Source: Tupaia tana (Eukaryota; Chordata; Mammalia; Scandentia; Tupaiidae). Taken from it: a stretch of DNA of 64,000 nt. Positions 49,001 through 58,860 of the stretch are shown piece after piece; position 1 is the stretch's first letter, and each line of letters opens with the position of its first letter. A program made the translations under genes and the position numbers. The stretch is taken from positions 72,822,041 to 72,886,040 of the forward strand of contig JAKSZU010000009.1 in NCBI GenBank assembly GCA_026018925.1, written 5' to 3'. Under the pieces are notes generated by a model that saw only the letters and a list, made by a program, of their open reading frames with translations, was not told the DNA's origin and ran no database searches.

Positions 49001-49545
49001 GGCCAGCAAGGGATACTAAGGGAGGGTCACCTCTGACCCCCACCCCACTTCCAGACCCCCAGGCCCCAGACTCCACCTTCTAGGTAGGTAGCCAGGATCT
49101 CCTTGAGACTTTTTTTTTCTTTCTCTTTTCTCTTGACCCCCCTGCATTCCCTTTTTAACACCTAGCCCTCCTTCTCCCCCCAGACTTTCCTGGACTGCCA
49201 GCAGGCAATAGCGTGTCCTGCAAGCCTCTGGCCAGCAAGGGATACTGAGGGAGGGTCACCTCTGACCCCCACCCCACTTCCAAACCCCCAGGCCCCAGAC
49301 TCCACCTTCTAGGTAGGTAGCCAGGATCTCCTTGAGACGTTTTTTTTTTTTTTTTTTTTTTTTTTTTCTTTCTCTTTTCTCTTGACCCCCCTGCATTCCC
49401 TTGTTAACACCTAGCCCTCCTTCTCCCCCCAGACTTTCCTGGACTGCCAGCAGGCAATAGCGTGTCCTGCAAGCCTCTGGCCAGGTAGGGATACTGAGGG
49501 AGGGTCACCTCTGACCCCCACCCCACTTCCAGACCCCCAGGCCCC

Positions 49546-49895
49546 GCGCGACTTTTTCTTTATTTTTCTGTGTTGTCTTTCCTTTCATTGCATATTGTCC
49601 TCTCCTCCTTATTTTTTACCGTGCCAGACAGACTAGACAGGTCTAGAATCATATATCTGAAATTTCCTAGGAAGGTAAGTGTCTTTGGGATCCTCCCTTG
49701 TACTGATCCCCTTTGAAAAAAAAAAGATTCTGCTTGTTAGACACTTCTGTAGAGTTCCCTGCCTGAAAACACATTGGTAAAAACAACAGAAGAGAGACTT
49801 CAACAAACAGCTATTCCCATCAAAAAGGAAAGACTCTTACTTCTCGTGGGACGAAAGTTCTCCCAAGAAGTCTTTAAAAGGGAAGTAATCCTCCA
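49546..49895 (+). promoter_or_regulatory. Unique (non-monomer) LINE-1 5'UTR
   Basis: 350 bp between the last monomer and the ORF1 ATG. The junction is sharp: monomer GGCCCC is followed by GCGCGACTTTTTC. A consensus-quality splice donor (AAG|GTAAGT, donor at 49675) lies within it. A TATA box is not evident; monomer-driven initiation is inferred from mouse LINE-1. Confidence 0.75.
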
Positions 49896-50855
49896 ATGGC
49901 TAAAGGTAGAAAAAGAGCCTCAGGTCTGAATAAACAAGAAAATATGTCTCCAACAAAGGAAAATGCCCCTCCATGTCTCGTAAATATGGAGGACGTTACC
50001 AAAATGACAGACACAGAATTCCGAACATTCATGGTGACCAAATTCTGTGAATTGGAAAAAAAAAGAGACAACGAACTACAGGAAATTAGGAAGTCCTTCC
50101 AGGATATGAAAGAAGAAATGGATACTCTGAGAAAGAATCAGGTGGAACTATTAGAGATAAAGTCTATAATACAAGAAATCAAAAACTCTCTGGAAAGTAT
50201 TAAGAGCCGATTAGACCATGCTGAAGATCGAATCTCTGATGTAGAAGATAAAACCTCTGATCTAGAAAAAAACTACAAAAAGATCGAGAAAATAACTAAA
50301 AATCATGAGGATAATATACGAGAAATACTAGACTCTATTAGACGCCCAAACATCAGAATAATTGGCATCCCAGAAGGTGAAGAAACTAATAGCGGAATGG
50401 AAAATCTATTCCATGACATCTTGGAAGAAAATTTCCCAAGCCTAGAGAGGCACCGAACCATCCGGACCCAAGAAATACAAAGGACCCCAAATAGAATCAA
50501 CCCCAGAAGATCTTCCCCAAGGCACATCTTAGCCAGGCTGTCTAACGTCACAGAAAAAGACATGATACTAAAACTGGCAAGAGAGAAACGAGAAATAACT
50601 TACAAAGGCCATCCCATAAGACTAACACCAGACCTCTCATCAGAAACAATGCAAGCAAAAAAAGAATGGGAAGACATACTGAAAGTGTTAAGAGAGAAAC
50701 AATTTCAGCCAAGACTATTATACCCTGCAAGATTATCCTTCATTTGGGAAAAAAAGATTAAAATCTTCTCAGACAAACAAAACCTGAAAGAATTTGCCAA
50801 CACCAGACCAGCTCTTCAAGAAATCCTGAAGAAAGTACTGTTCCAGGAAAACTAA
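49896..50855 (+). CDS. LINE-1 ORF1 protein (RNA-binding chaperone), intact
   Basis: 319 codons, uninterrupted; human ORF1p has 338 residues. The basic N-terminus (MAKGRKRASG) is followed by a coiled coil of about residues 45-148 with regular leucine/isoleucine heptads. The RNA-recognition domain begins at RPNIRIIGIPEGEE (residues 150-163), and the C-terminal domain includes LAREKREITYKGHPIRL and 'KEKQFQPR/LLYPARLSF'-type sequence. It ends in FQEN. In the family it trimerises, coats LINE-1 RNA in cis and is needed for retrotransposition. The ATG at 49896 is the first in frame after the unique 5'UTR. ORF2 follows after a 44-bp spacer, as in other mammalian LINE-1s. Confidence 0.93.
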   Translation: MAKGRKRASGLNKQENMSPTKENAPPCLVNMEDVTKMTDTEFRTFMVTKFCELEKKRDNELQEIRKSFQDMKEEMDTLRKNQVELLEIKSIIQEIKNSLESIKSRLDHAEDRISDVEDKTSDLEKNYKKIEKITKNHEDNIREILDSIRRPNIRIIGIPEGEETNSGMENLFHDILEENFPSLERHRTIRTQEIQRTPNRINPRRSSPRHILARLSNVTEKDMILKLAREKREITYKGHPIRLTPDLSSETMQAKKEWEDILKVLREKQFQPRLLYPARLSFIWEKKIKIFSDKQNLKEFANTRPALQEILKKVLFQEN

Positions 50856-50899
50856 AGACCCAACAGCCAGAAACAAAGAAATAACAGGCAACTAAGACA

Positions 50900-53800
50900 A
50901 TGGCTAACTTAAATGTCGGTACAGACCCTATAACATCGATAATAACATTGAATGTTAATGGGTTAAATTCTCCAATCAAGAGACACAGACTGGCTGAATG
51001 GATAAAAAAACAGAAACCCTCTATCTGTTGCCCACAAGAAACCCACCTCATGGAAAAAGACATACATAGACTGAAAGTGAAGGGTTGGAAAAAGGTTTTC
51101 CATGCAGTTGGGAACCAAAAAAGAGCTGGAGTTGCGATACTAATTTCTGACAAAATAGGCTTTAAAACAAAAAGTGTCCGAAGAGACAAAGAAGGGCACT
51201 ATATCATAGTAAAAGGCTCTATAGATCGAGAAGATATAACGCTTATTAATATCTATGCTCCTAACACAGGAGCACCCAAATATGTGAAGGAAAGATTGTT
51301 AGATCTGAAAGGGGAGATAGACTGCAACACACTAATTGTTGGAGATCTCAACACCGCATTATAACCTCTGGACAGATCATCTAGGCAAAAAATAGGTAGA
51401 GAGATCAAGGACCTAAATGATACCATAAATCAATTGGACTTAACAGACATCTATAGAACTTTCCACCCAAAAACCACAAGATATAGTTTTTTCTCACCCC
51501 GACATGGAACTTTCTCGAAGATTGACCACATCATAGGACACAAAGCAAGCCTCTACAGATTCAGAGGCATAGCAACTATTTCCAGCATCTTCTCTGACCA
51601 TGATGGAATTAAACTTGAGTTTAATTTCAAGAGAAATCCTCAAAAATACCTAAAAACATGGAAACTAAATAACCTACTCCTGAATGACTCCACTATTACC
51701 GAAGAAATAAAGTCCGAAATCAAAAGATTCATGGAAGCCAATGACAATGAAGATACAAGTTTCCATAATCTTTGGGACACTGCCATAGCAGTCATAAGAG
51801 GGAAGTTCATAGCAATTAGTGCACATAAGAGGAAGACAGAGAAAAGGCTAATGGATCACCTAACATCAAGCCTTAGAGAATTGGAAAAGCAACAGCAAAA
51901 AAATCCAAAAAATTACAGGAGAAAGGAAATAATAAAGATCCGAGCAGAAATAAATGAAATAGAAAATAAACGTACTATACAGAAAGTAAGTGAAAGCAAA
52001 AGCTGGTTCTTTGAAAGGATAAACAAAATTGATACCCCACTAGCGAGACTTATTAAGAAGAAGAGAGAAATGAACCAGGTGAATCAAATCTGCAATGAGG
52101 CTGGTAACATAACAACAGACATAGTAGAAATTCAAAACATCATTAGAGGATACTTTGAACATCTATACGCTAAGAAACAAGATAATCTGGATGAGATGGA
52201 CAAATTCCTGGACAAATATAATCTACCAAGAATGAGCCAGGAAGAAATAGAAAGTCTGAATAGGCCCATAACAAGCCAGGAGATTGAATCAGTAATAAGT
52301 AACCTCCCAACAAAGAAAAGCCCTGGCCCTGATGGATTCACCTCTGAATTCTACAAAACTTTCAAAGAAGAGTTAACTCCCATTCTGCTCAAATTATTTC
52401 TAAAGATCCAAAAGGGTGAATCTCTCCCTAATTCATTCTATGAAGCCTCTGTCACCCTCATCCTCAAAACAGATAAGGACAGGACAAGGAAGGAAAACTA
52501 TAGACCAATATCTCTGATGAACATAGACTCAAAGATTCTCAACAAGATACTAGCAAATCGTATTCAACAACTTATACAGAAGATCATACACCATGATCAG
52601 GTAGGCTTTATTCCAGGAATGCAAGGTTGGTTCAACATACGCAAAACCATAAATGTAATACACCATATTAATAGGAAGAAAGACAAAAACCATATGGTCA
52701 TATCGATTGACGCAGAAAAAGCATTTGATAAGATACAACATCCCTTCATGATCAAGACTCTTAGCAAAATCGGCATAGAAGGGCCATTTCTCGATACAAT
52801 AAAAGCCATCTATGAAAAAACCATAGCGAACATCATCCTGAATGGAGAAAAGCTGAAAGCTTTCCCACTAAACACAGGAACAAGACAAGGATGCCCACTT
52901 TCTCCTCTCCTTTTCAATATAGTAATGGAAGTCCTCGCCAACGCAATCAGAAAAGAGGAAAAAATAAAGGGCATTCGAATAGGAAAAGAAGAGGTGAAAC
53001 TCTCTCTATTTGCAGATGACATGATTGTATACATAGAAGACCCAATGGTCTCCATGGAAAAACTACTGGAAGTAATACATGAATTCAGTAAAGTGGCAGG
53101 ATATAAAATCAATATACAGAAATCGATAGCATTTCTATATACGAATAAAAGGCAGACTGAGATAGAACTGAAAAAAGTTATTCCGTTTACCATAGCCACT
53201 AAAAGTATAAGATATTTAGGAATAAATCTAACCAAAGAAGTTAAAGACCTACACAAGGAAAACTATGAGAAGCTAAAAAAAGAAATTGAAAATGACACCA
53301 AAAAATGGAAGGACATCCCATGTTCATGGATTGGAAGAGTTAATATAATCAAAATGGCAATTCTACCCAAATTAATCTACCTATTTAATGCAATGCCAAT
53401 CAAAGTACCAGACACATTCTTCACAGATCTAGAAAAGACAATCTTAAAATTTGTCTGGAATCATAAAAGACCCCGTATTGCCAAAGCACTTCTACACAAG
53501 AAGAATGGAGTGGGTGGCATCTCAATCCCCGATCCAAAAATGTATTACAAAGCTGTGGTAATAAAGACAGCATGGTATTGGCACAGAAACAGACATGTGG
53601 ACCAATGGAACAGAATAGAGTCCCCAGAAATAAGTGCCCAAACATACAGTCAACTGATCTTTGACAAGGGGTACCAGTCAATCCAGTGGGAAAATGAAAG
53701 CCTCTTCAGCAAGTGGTGCTGGAGAAACTGGACTTCCACTTGCAGAAAGATGAATCTGAACCCCTACCTCTCTCCTTTGACAAGAATCAAGTCAAGGTGG

Positions 53801-54757
53801 ATCAAGGATCTAAATCTAAGACCTCAAACTATAAAGCTGCTCCTGGAGAATGCTGGGGAAACTCTGGGAGACATTCGTGTAGGGAAAGACTTCCTAAAGA
53901 AGACCCTCAAAGCAGAGTCCATCGTCCACAAAATAGACAAGTGGGATTACATCAGACTAAGAAGTTTCTGCATGGCCAAAGACACAGTAGTTAGTGTGAA
54001 TCGACAGCCCTCAGAATGGGAAAATATTTTTGTAAATGTTGCATCAGATAAGGGACTGATAACCAGAATACACAAGGAACTAAAAAAGGTGTTTGGAAAA
54101 AAGATGAGTAACCCTATTAAAAGATGGGAGAAGGAGATGAAGAAAACACTCTCTAAAGATGACATACGAATGGCCAAAAGGCATATGAAAAAATGTTCAA
54201 CCTCCCTCATCGTAAGGGAAATGCAGATAAAAGCAACAATGAGGTACCACCTAACCCCAGTCAGATTGTCTAATATTAAAAAAACAAAAAATGATAAGTG
54301 TTGGCGGGGGTGTGGTGAAAGGGGAACTCTTTTACACTGCTGGTGGGAATGTAGATTGGTCCAACCACTGTGGAGAATAATTTGGAGATTCCTCAAAAAT
54401 CTACAGATAGATCTGCCATATGATCCAGAGATCCCACTCCTCGGTATCTACCCAAAGGACAGAACAATCCTTCATTGGAAAAGTGCTTGCACATCGATGT
54501 TTATTGCGGCACTATTCACAATTGCTAAGTCATGGAACCAACCCAGATGCCCCCGTATGGAGGAATGGATTGAAAAACTGTGGCACATATACTCTATGGA
54601 ATACTACTCAGCCATAAAAACCAACAGAGCCCTGGCTTTTGACAGAAAGTGGAAGAATATGGAAGATGTACTGCTGAGTGAGGCAAGCCAGGCTATGAAG
54701 GAGAGACATTGTATGTCCCCACTTAACATATACCGTTTGTCTGCATTCTATGTCTGA
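50900..54757 (+). pseudogene. LINE-1 ORF2 (endonuclease/reverse transcriptase), one premature stop
   Basis: One frame runs from ATG 50900 to the stop at 54755-54757 (1,285 codons; human ORF2p has 1,275). It is broken only by TAA at 51362-51364 (codon 155). The context [17 protein letters not shown] corresponds to a conserved serine codon in LINE-1, so a single TCA-to-TAA change explains it. The endonuclease keeps NVNGLN, the catalytic glutamate (QETHL, residue 47), GDLNT and SDHDG. The reverse transcriptase keeps the SPGPDGF motif, [13 protein letters not shown] and the catalytic FADD (53009-53020, residues 704-707). The C-terminal cysteine-rich segment CWRGCG...HCWWEC is present at about 54299-54354. 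In the family this protein nicks target DNA and primes reverse transcription there. The stop lies within the endonuclease domain, so this copy should now make no full ORF2p unless the stop is read through. Confidence 0.93.
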
Positions 54758-55031
54758 AACTGATTGACTAACAGTTGAACAAACACAAGAGATAGGTGTG
54801 AATGTCAGATGAGGTGTATGTGGAGGAGTGGGGCCCAACGAAAGACATTTGGAGAAGGGATAGAGAGGTAGAGCATTGACGGGATGGGGAGATGTGGTGT
54901 TATCTGTTGAAGATATTTCGATCAACGGGTCTGGGGAGAAATGTTCACATATCGAAATGGTCTCATTGTAAGCCAAACAATATGATTGAAAGTATATACA
55001 AAAATAAATAAAGTAATTAATAAAAAAATAT
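54758..55031 (+). other. LINE-1 3'UTR and A-rich tail
   Basis: A G-rich polypurine stretch (GGAGGAGTGGGGCCC, about 54822-54836, and GGGATGGGGAGATG near 54890) is followed by GTAAGCCAAACAATATG. It ends with AATAAATAAAG, overlapping AATAAA signals, and an A-run at 55022-55028. Short antisense copies of this same end occur at 7063-7179 and 62830-63222. Confidence 0.88.
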
Positions 55032-55045
55032 ATATTTTAATTGAG
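55032..55045. repeat. Target-site duplication, 3' copy (giant LINE-1)
   Basis: ATATTTTAATTGAG, an exact match to 8128-8141, immediately after the A-rich tail and a short TA expansion. Confidence 0.88.
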
Positions 55046-55239
55046 CTAGGTAGGAAAAGATGGATTAAAGATATTCAAGGGCCGTACCACATACAATTAT
55101 TAATGAAATTTCACAAAATTCACTACTCTACCCTAAAATACCTGTCCAGTAGCTTGTCTCAGAACATCTTTCTTTAGAGCCATTCCTTTGAATAATATTC
55201 CTTTTTCATTTCTTTATACTTTATTCATTTATGCCCTCC

Positions 55240-55445
55240 CTGAGTAGTGAGTGAGAGAGAGATGGACAGACATCACCCCCAACAGGGTCCCTACACCACA
55301 ATACACCTCTAGACTCAGCTAGTCCTAGATTATGGGCAGCTGCTTGCTTAATATACTAATGGAGGTCTCTGGACTGAACCCAAAATATTCCCATTTGGTT
55401 CATTCTTAGTTTTGAATTTTACTGTTGCACCACTGTCTGGCCCCA
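55240..55445 (-). mobile_element. Old tRNA-derived SINE-like element, reverse
   Basis: On the reverse strand the head reads CTGGGGCCAGACAGTGGTGCAACAG, with a box A-like TGGTGCAACAG. On the forward strand the left end carries a GAGAGAGAGATGG stretch, the reverse of the CT-rich tail. Strongly diverged, so the family assignment is uncertain. Confidence 0.5.
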
Positions 55446-55806
55446 GATTCCTTTTTCAAGAAGATTATTAAATTGTTTCAGAATAGCTCTTTTCATTTTA
55501 AAATTCAAATATATTTTCAGAATTCAATGCCCTGAGTTGATGAAATACGAGAAATTTTCACTGAGGTGGGAGGAGATAAGTACAGGGGAAGTTATAGAAA
55601 AAGAAATTTGGGCCTTGATTCTTTCTTTTTTTTAAATTTAAGACCTTTATTAACAGGTGGTTGTAGTTTGTTGACTTTTTTGAAAAAATCAAGTTGTAAG
55701 CTTTTATTACAAATTAGAAATGAAGTTCTTAAAAATCCCAGCTCGACCAGATATGAAACAATTTTAAAACCTTTAAAGTTGTATTGAGAAAAACCAGGCT
55801 TTTTTA
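55446..55806. other. Intergenic, nothing recognised
   Basis: A/T-rich. The 73-codon ORF at 55566 has no recognisable motif and is not called. Confidence 0.5.
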
Positions 55807-55822
55807 AAAAACATGTTCATCG

Positions 55823-56092
55823 GGGACCAGCAGTTAGCGTAATGGCTATGTTGCTGGACTCCCACGTAGTTAACCGCGATTCGAGTCCCGGACCTGGTGG
55901 CTTAAACTCACGCTGGGCGTGTGTGCGTGTGTGCCCAAGATCCCGAGAGGAGAATGGAGGAGAAGGGATTGCAGCGTGGCCATGCCCCCTGGGTGGTGAT
56001 TTCTCGCTTTCTATCTCTCTGTCTCTCTCTGTCTGTCTGGCGAGCGCACGTGCCCTATAGCAAAAACCTCTTAAAACAACAACAACAACAAC
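55823..56092 (+). mobile_element. tRNA-derived SINE, main family, young-looking copy with TSD
   Basis: Head GGGACCAGCAGTTAGCGTAATGG (box A TTAGCGTAATGG) with a near-perfect box B (GATTCGAGTCC). The body runs through CCCGAGAGGAGAATGGAGG and a CT-rich stretch to CCTATAGCAAAAACCTC and an (AAC)n tail. Direct repeat AAAAACATGTTC at 55807-55818 and 56093-56104. Well-preserved CpGs suggest a recent insertion. Confidence 0.93.
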
Positions 56093-56104
56093 AAAAACAT
56101 GTTC

Positions 56105-57094
56105 GTCATTACCAAAAAGAGACATCTTTAGGTAAAAATAATAAAAACCCCATGCTGCATAGATAATGCAGATAGTTCTAGTTATCTGGTCAAGGGGCAA
56201 AAAGCAAGCACTTAAGGTCTTCAGCTCCAATCTTCTGTTCATTTATTGCTGGAATTTCATATTCACTTCTGCTAGGTTGACTAAACCAGATGATGGTAGA
56301 GATGGTAAGCCGGCATTGTTAGAGCATGCTTAGGTGATTGAAAGCAGTAGACATGTAAAGTTTGCAGCCATGCCCAAGATTTCTAAAGGAAGAAACCGAT
56401 GACAAACTGCCTACATGGTGGTAGGAAAGGGAAATAGATCATAAATTGTGGTCAAATGACCTAACTTCTACTGCTTACTTCAGAGCTTTAAAAAATTACC
56501 TCACTTTACTGAACCTCATTATTTTTGACTGAGAAATGACTAGCTAATTTCTTAGAACCCTTCTAGTCAACATTAAATGCTTGTACTTTGGAATCTTCTC
56601 TCAAGTCTACCCTTTGATAGTGGTATTTTAATTACCAAATGAGAAAAGTGAGGGGCATAATATTTAAAAGATAATTGGGAATTAATAACCTTATAAATAA
56701 AATCAGAAATGGGAAGAATTCTAGGCTTTCTTTTCTTCTTCTCAATCAGGTATTTTACCAAAGACATATTTCTCATTATTATGAAATTATTTGTGAATTT
56801 CCAGCATTTTAATATATTGTACTATAGAACATAATAAATTTGTTTGGTAAGGTTTGACTCCAAAGGTCTAGAAAATTCTGCTGTGGTTAATGTTGATGGA
56901 GGCAGGCATTACAGCCCATTAAATTCATAATGGTCAAAAAATATCTAGGCACCAAGTAAAATTTTTCAAATGTTATTGGCAAATGTCACATATTTTTAAA
57001 AAATAAAAGGCAATTGTCAAATTTTGCAATTATCAACTAGTTCTAAAGTTCTATTTTTTTCTGATTTATTTGGTACATTTTTATTTGTGACATA
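56105..57094. other. Intergenic, nothing recognised
   Basis: About 990 bp, A/T-rich, without a supported gene or named repeat. Confidence 0.5.
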
Positions 57095-57110
57095 TATTTA
57101 GGTGTACTTT

Positions 57111-57376
57111 TTTTTTTCTTTTTTTGGAGAGGTTTTTGCTATAGGGCACGTGTGCTCGCCAGACAGACAGAGAGAGACAGAGAGACAGAAAGTGAGAAAT
57201 CACCACCCAGGGGGGTTGGCCACGCCACAATCCCTTCTCCTCCATTCTCCTCTTGGGATCTTGGGCATGCACGCACACGTGCCCGGCGTGAGTTTAAGCC
57301 ACCAGGTCCAGGACTTGAACCATGGTCGACTACGTGGGAGTCCAGCGACATAGCCATTACGCTAACTTCTGGTCCC
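57111..57376 (-). mobile_element. tRNA-derived SINE, main family, with 16-bp TSD
   Basis: The reverse copy is flanked by TATTTAGGTGTACTTT (57095-57110) and TATTTAGGTATACTTT (57377-57392), one mismatch. T-rich end on the left, tRNA-like head on the right. Confidence 0.93.
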
Positions 57377-57392
57377 TATTTAGGTATACTTT

Positions 57393-57779
57393 AAATGGGC
57401 CTTAATGCAGAAAAGTTCTCCTTGGCTTAACTTGGTTCACTGTCTGAAGGACCAAGCTAAGCACAATGAAAAGAAGTCATTTTTATTTAGCTTGGATACA
57501 ATCCTCTGAGATATACACTGAGAAGAAAATATATATGACAAAAAGTGGTAGATATATCCTAGTTTATTTTCATCCTGGGTCCTTCTCTAATTCCTCTGAT
57601 AGTCAATGATGCCATTGAATCAGAAATCAGGAGTCGAGATGAATTTATATTCATAATATATAAAATGGACATATAGGTGTATGGAGGGTTTAAGAAATAC
57701 ATGTATTTATTTGTTTAATTTAAGAAATTAAGAGCATCCCATAATTAAAAAATACAAGAGCTGAAGTGAATGTAATATA
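57393..57779. other. Intergenic, nothing recognised
   Basis: A/T-rich spacer with no supported gene or repeat. Confidence 0.45.
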
Positions 57780-58860
57780 GAAGAAAAAAAAAGAAAATCA
57801 ACAAACTAAAGTAGGTTATTAGAAAAGATCATCAAAGTTTATAAAGCTTTAGCTAGATTTACCAAGAATAGAGATGACTCAAAATACTAAATCAAAAATT
57901 TTTTAAAAAAGGAATTACCTGGGACCAGCAGTTGGACTAATGGCTATGTCGCTGGACTCCCACGTAGTCGACCGCAATTTGAGTCCCAGACCTGGTGGCT
58001 GAAAATCATGCCACGTGCATGTGTGTGTGTGCCCAAAATCCTGAGAGGAGAATGGAGGAGAAGGGATTGTGGAGTGTCCATTCCCCCCCCGCCCCGGGAG
58101 GGTGATTTCTCACTTTGTGTCTCTCTGTCTTTCTGGAGAGCACACATGCCCTATAGCAAAAACCTCTCAAAAAAAAAAAAAAAAAAAAAGGAGGAATTAC
58201 CACCAATCTTACATAAATAAACAATTATAAGAGCATATTAATAACTATATGCCAACAAATCAAATAAATAAAATAAAATGGGTAAATTTGTGAAAGACAA
58301 ACTATAGGAGCCAATTCAAGAAAAATAAAAAATATTAATATATTTACAACAAACAGAGAGATTGCTTAAGTAATTTTAAAACTTTCTCAAAAGAAAAACT
58401 TAGAGCTGAATGATTCACTGGTAAATTCTACCAAATATTTAAAGAGAAATTAATACCAATCTGTTTCATAAAAACAGAAGAGGAGGGAACACTTATGAGA
58501 TTAAATTATTCTAAAGAATATTAGGAGAATACAATTATTCAGATAGCAAAAGCAGACAAAAGATTAAAGATAGCCTGTAGAAAACTACAAATTTTATTCA
58601 TACAGACATAAAATTCTTCAGTGAAATACTAGCAAACCAAACTCACCAACACATAAAACAAATTATACTTTATAAATAATGAGCTGTATCCCAGGAATAA
58701 ATAGTTCCTTTTACATTTTAAAGTCAATCAACATAATATACCATATTAATAGAATGGAGAAAATCACAAAATCAATAAACAGAAATTATTTGACAAAATC
58801 TACCACCCTTTCATGATAAAAGAAATCAAAATCTAGGAGTATAAGGGAACTTTCTCAACA
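57780..58860 (+). mobile_element. Ancient LINE-1 ORF2 fragment, sense, split by a SINE
   Basis: Degenerate but collinear LINE-1 ORF2 landmarks are visible at nucleotide level: 'AAAATCAACAAACTAAAG...TAGAAAAGATCA', 'GCTTTAGCTAGATTTACCAAG', then after the SINE 'TATATGCCAACAAATCAAATA', 'ATCCCAGGAATAAATAG', 'ACCATATTAATAGAATGGAG' and 'ACCCTTTCATGATAAA'. Many stops and indels. Far older than the LINE-1 at 50900. Confidence 0.75.
57921..58190 (+). mobile_element. tRNA-derived SINE nested in the ancient LINE-1
   Basis: GGGACCAGCAGTTGG head, an imperfect box B (CAATTTGAGTCCC), the family body and an ~21-base A tail. The direct repeat GGAATTACC lies at 57911-57919 and 58193-58201. Confidence 0.92.

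Larger units (their letters stand above)
8142..49545 (+). repeat. LINE-1 promoter monomer array, ~175 units of ~237 bp
   Basis: Head-to-tail units in one orientation. Each has a 129-bp block (from ACTTTCCTGGACTGCCAGC through CACCTCTGACCCCCACCCC and CCCAGACTCCACCTTCTAG) followed by a ~108-bp block (GTAGGTAGCCAGGATCTCC, a T-run of about 8-30, CTTTCTCTTTTCTCTTGACC, GTTAACACCTAGCCC, TTCTCCCCCCAG). Most differences between units are single substitutions and T-run length. The last unit stops at 49545, where GGCCCC joins the unique 5'UTR. By position the array is the 5'UTR/promoter of the LINE-1. The recurrent ~80-codon reverse-strand ORFs are a by-product of the 237-bp period (3 x 79) and are not called as genes. 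The unit count is an estimate. Confidence 0.93.
8142..55031 (+). mobile_element. Giant LINE-1 insertion (~46.9 kb) with monomer-array promoter
   Basis: From left to right: tandem promoter monomers (8142-49545), a unique 5'UTR, ORF1, ORF2, a 3'UTR and an A-rich tail. All lie between matching target-site duplications (8128-8141 and 55032-55045). A normal mammalian LINE-1 is 6-8 kb. Monomeric promoter arrays 5' of ORF1 are known from mouse LINE-1 (about 200-bp units, usually a handful). Here the array is about 41.4 kb. No SINE or other element has inserted anywhere in the 46.9 kb, although the flanks carry a dozen or so. This points to a young insertion, a young expansion, or both. I infer that the inserted cDNA was much shorter and that the array expanded afterwards. 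Confidence 0.88.

Noticed and set aside
8142-49545. CRISPR array or other regularly spaced direct repeats
   Set aside because: The units are contiguous 237-bp repeats without unique spacers, in a mammalian context.
8142-49545. Centromeric or pericentromeric satellite
   Set aside because: The array is bounded by a LINE-1 target-site duplication and continues into the LINE-1 5'UTR. Its units carry promoter- and splice-like features and lie in SINE-rich arm-type DNA. A satellite that took over the same monomer elsewhere cannot be excluded without a genome search.
51434-54757. A separate 1,107-codon gene starting at 51434
   Set aside because: It is the continuation of ORF2 in the same frame after the TAA at 51362. 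Position 51434 is TTG, not a credible start.
55842-56242. Several overlapping ORFs of 60-160 codons within SINEs (here and at 4065, 4558, 57102, 61585 and 63613)
   Set aside because: They recur because the SINE sequence recurs; each is a different truncation of the same antisense or sense SINE translation.
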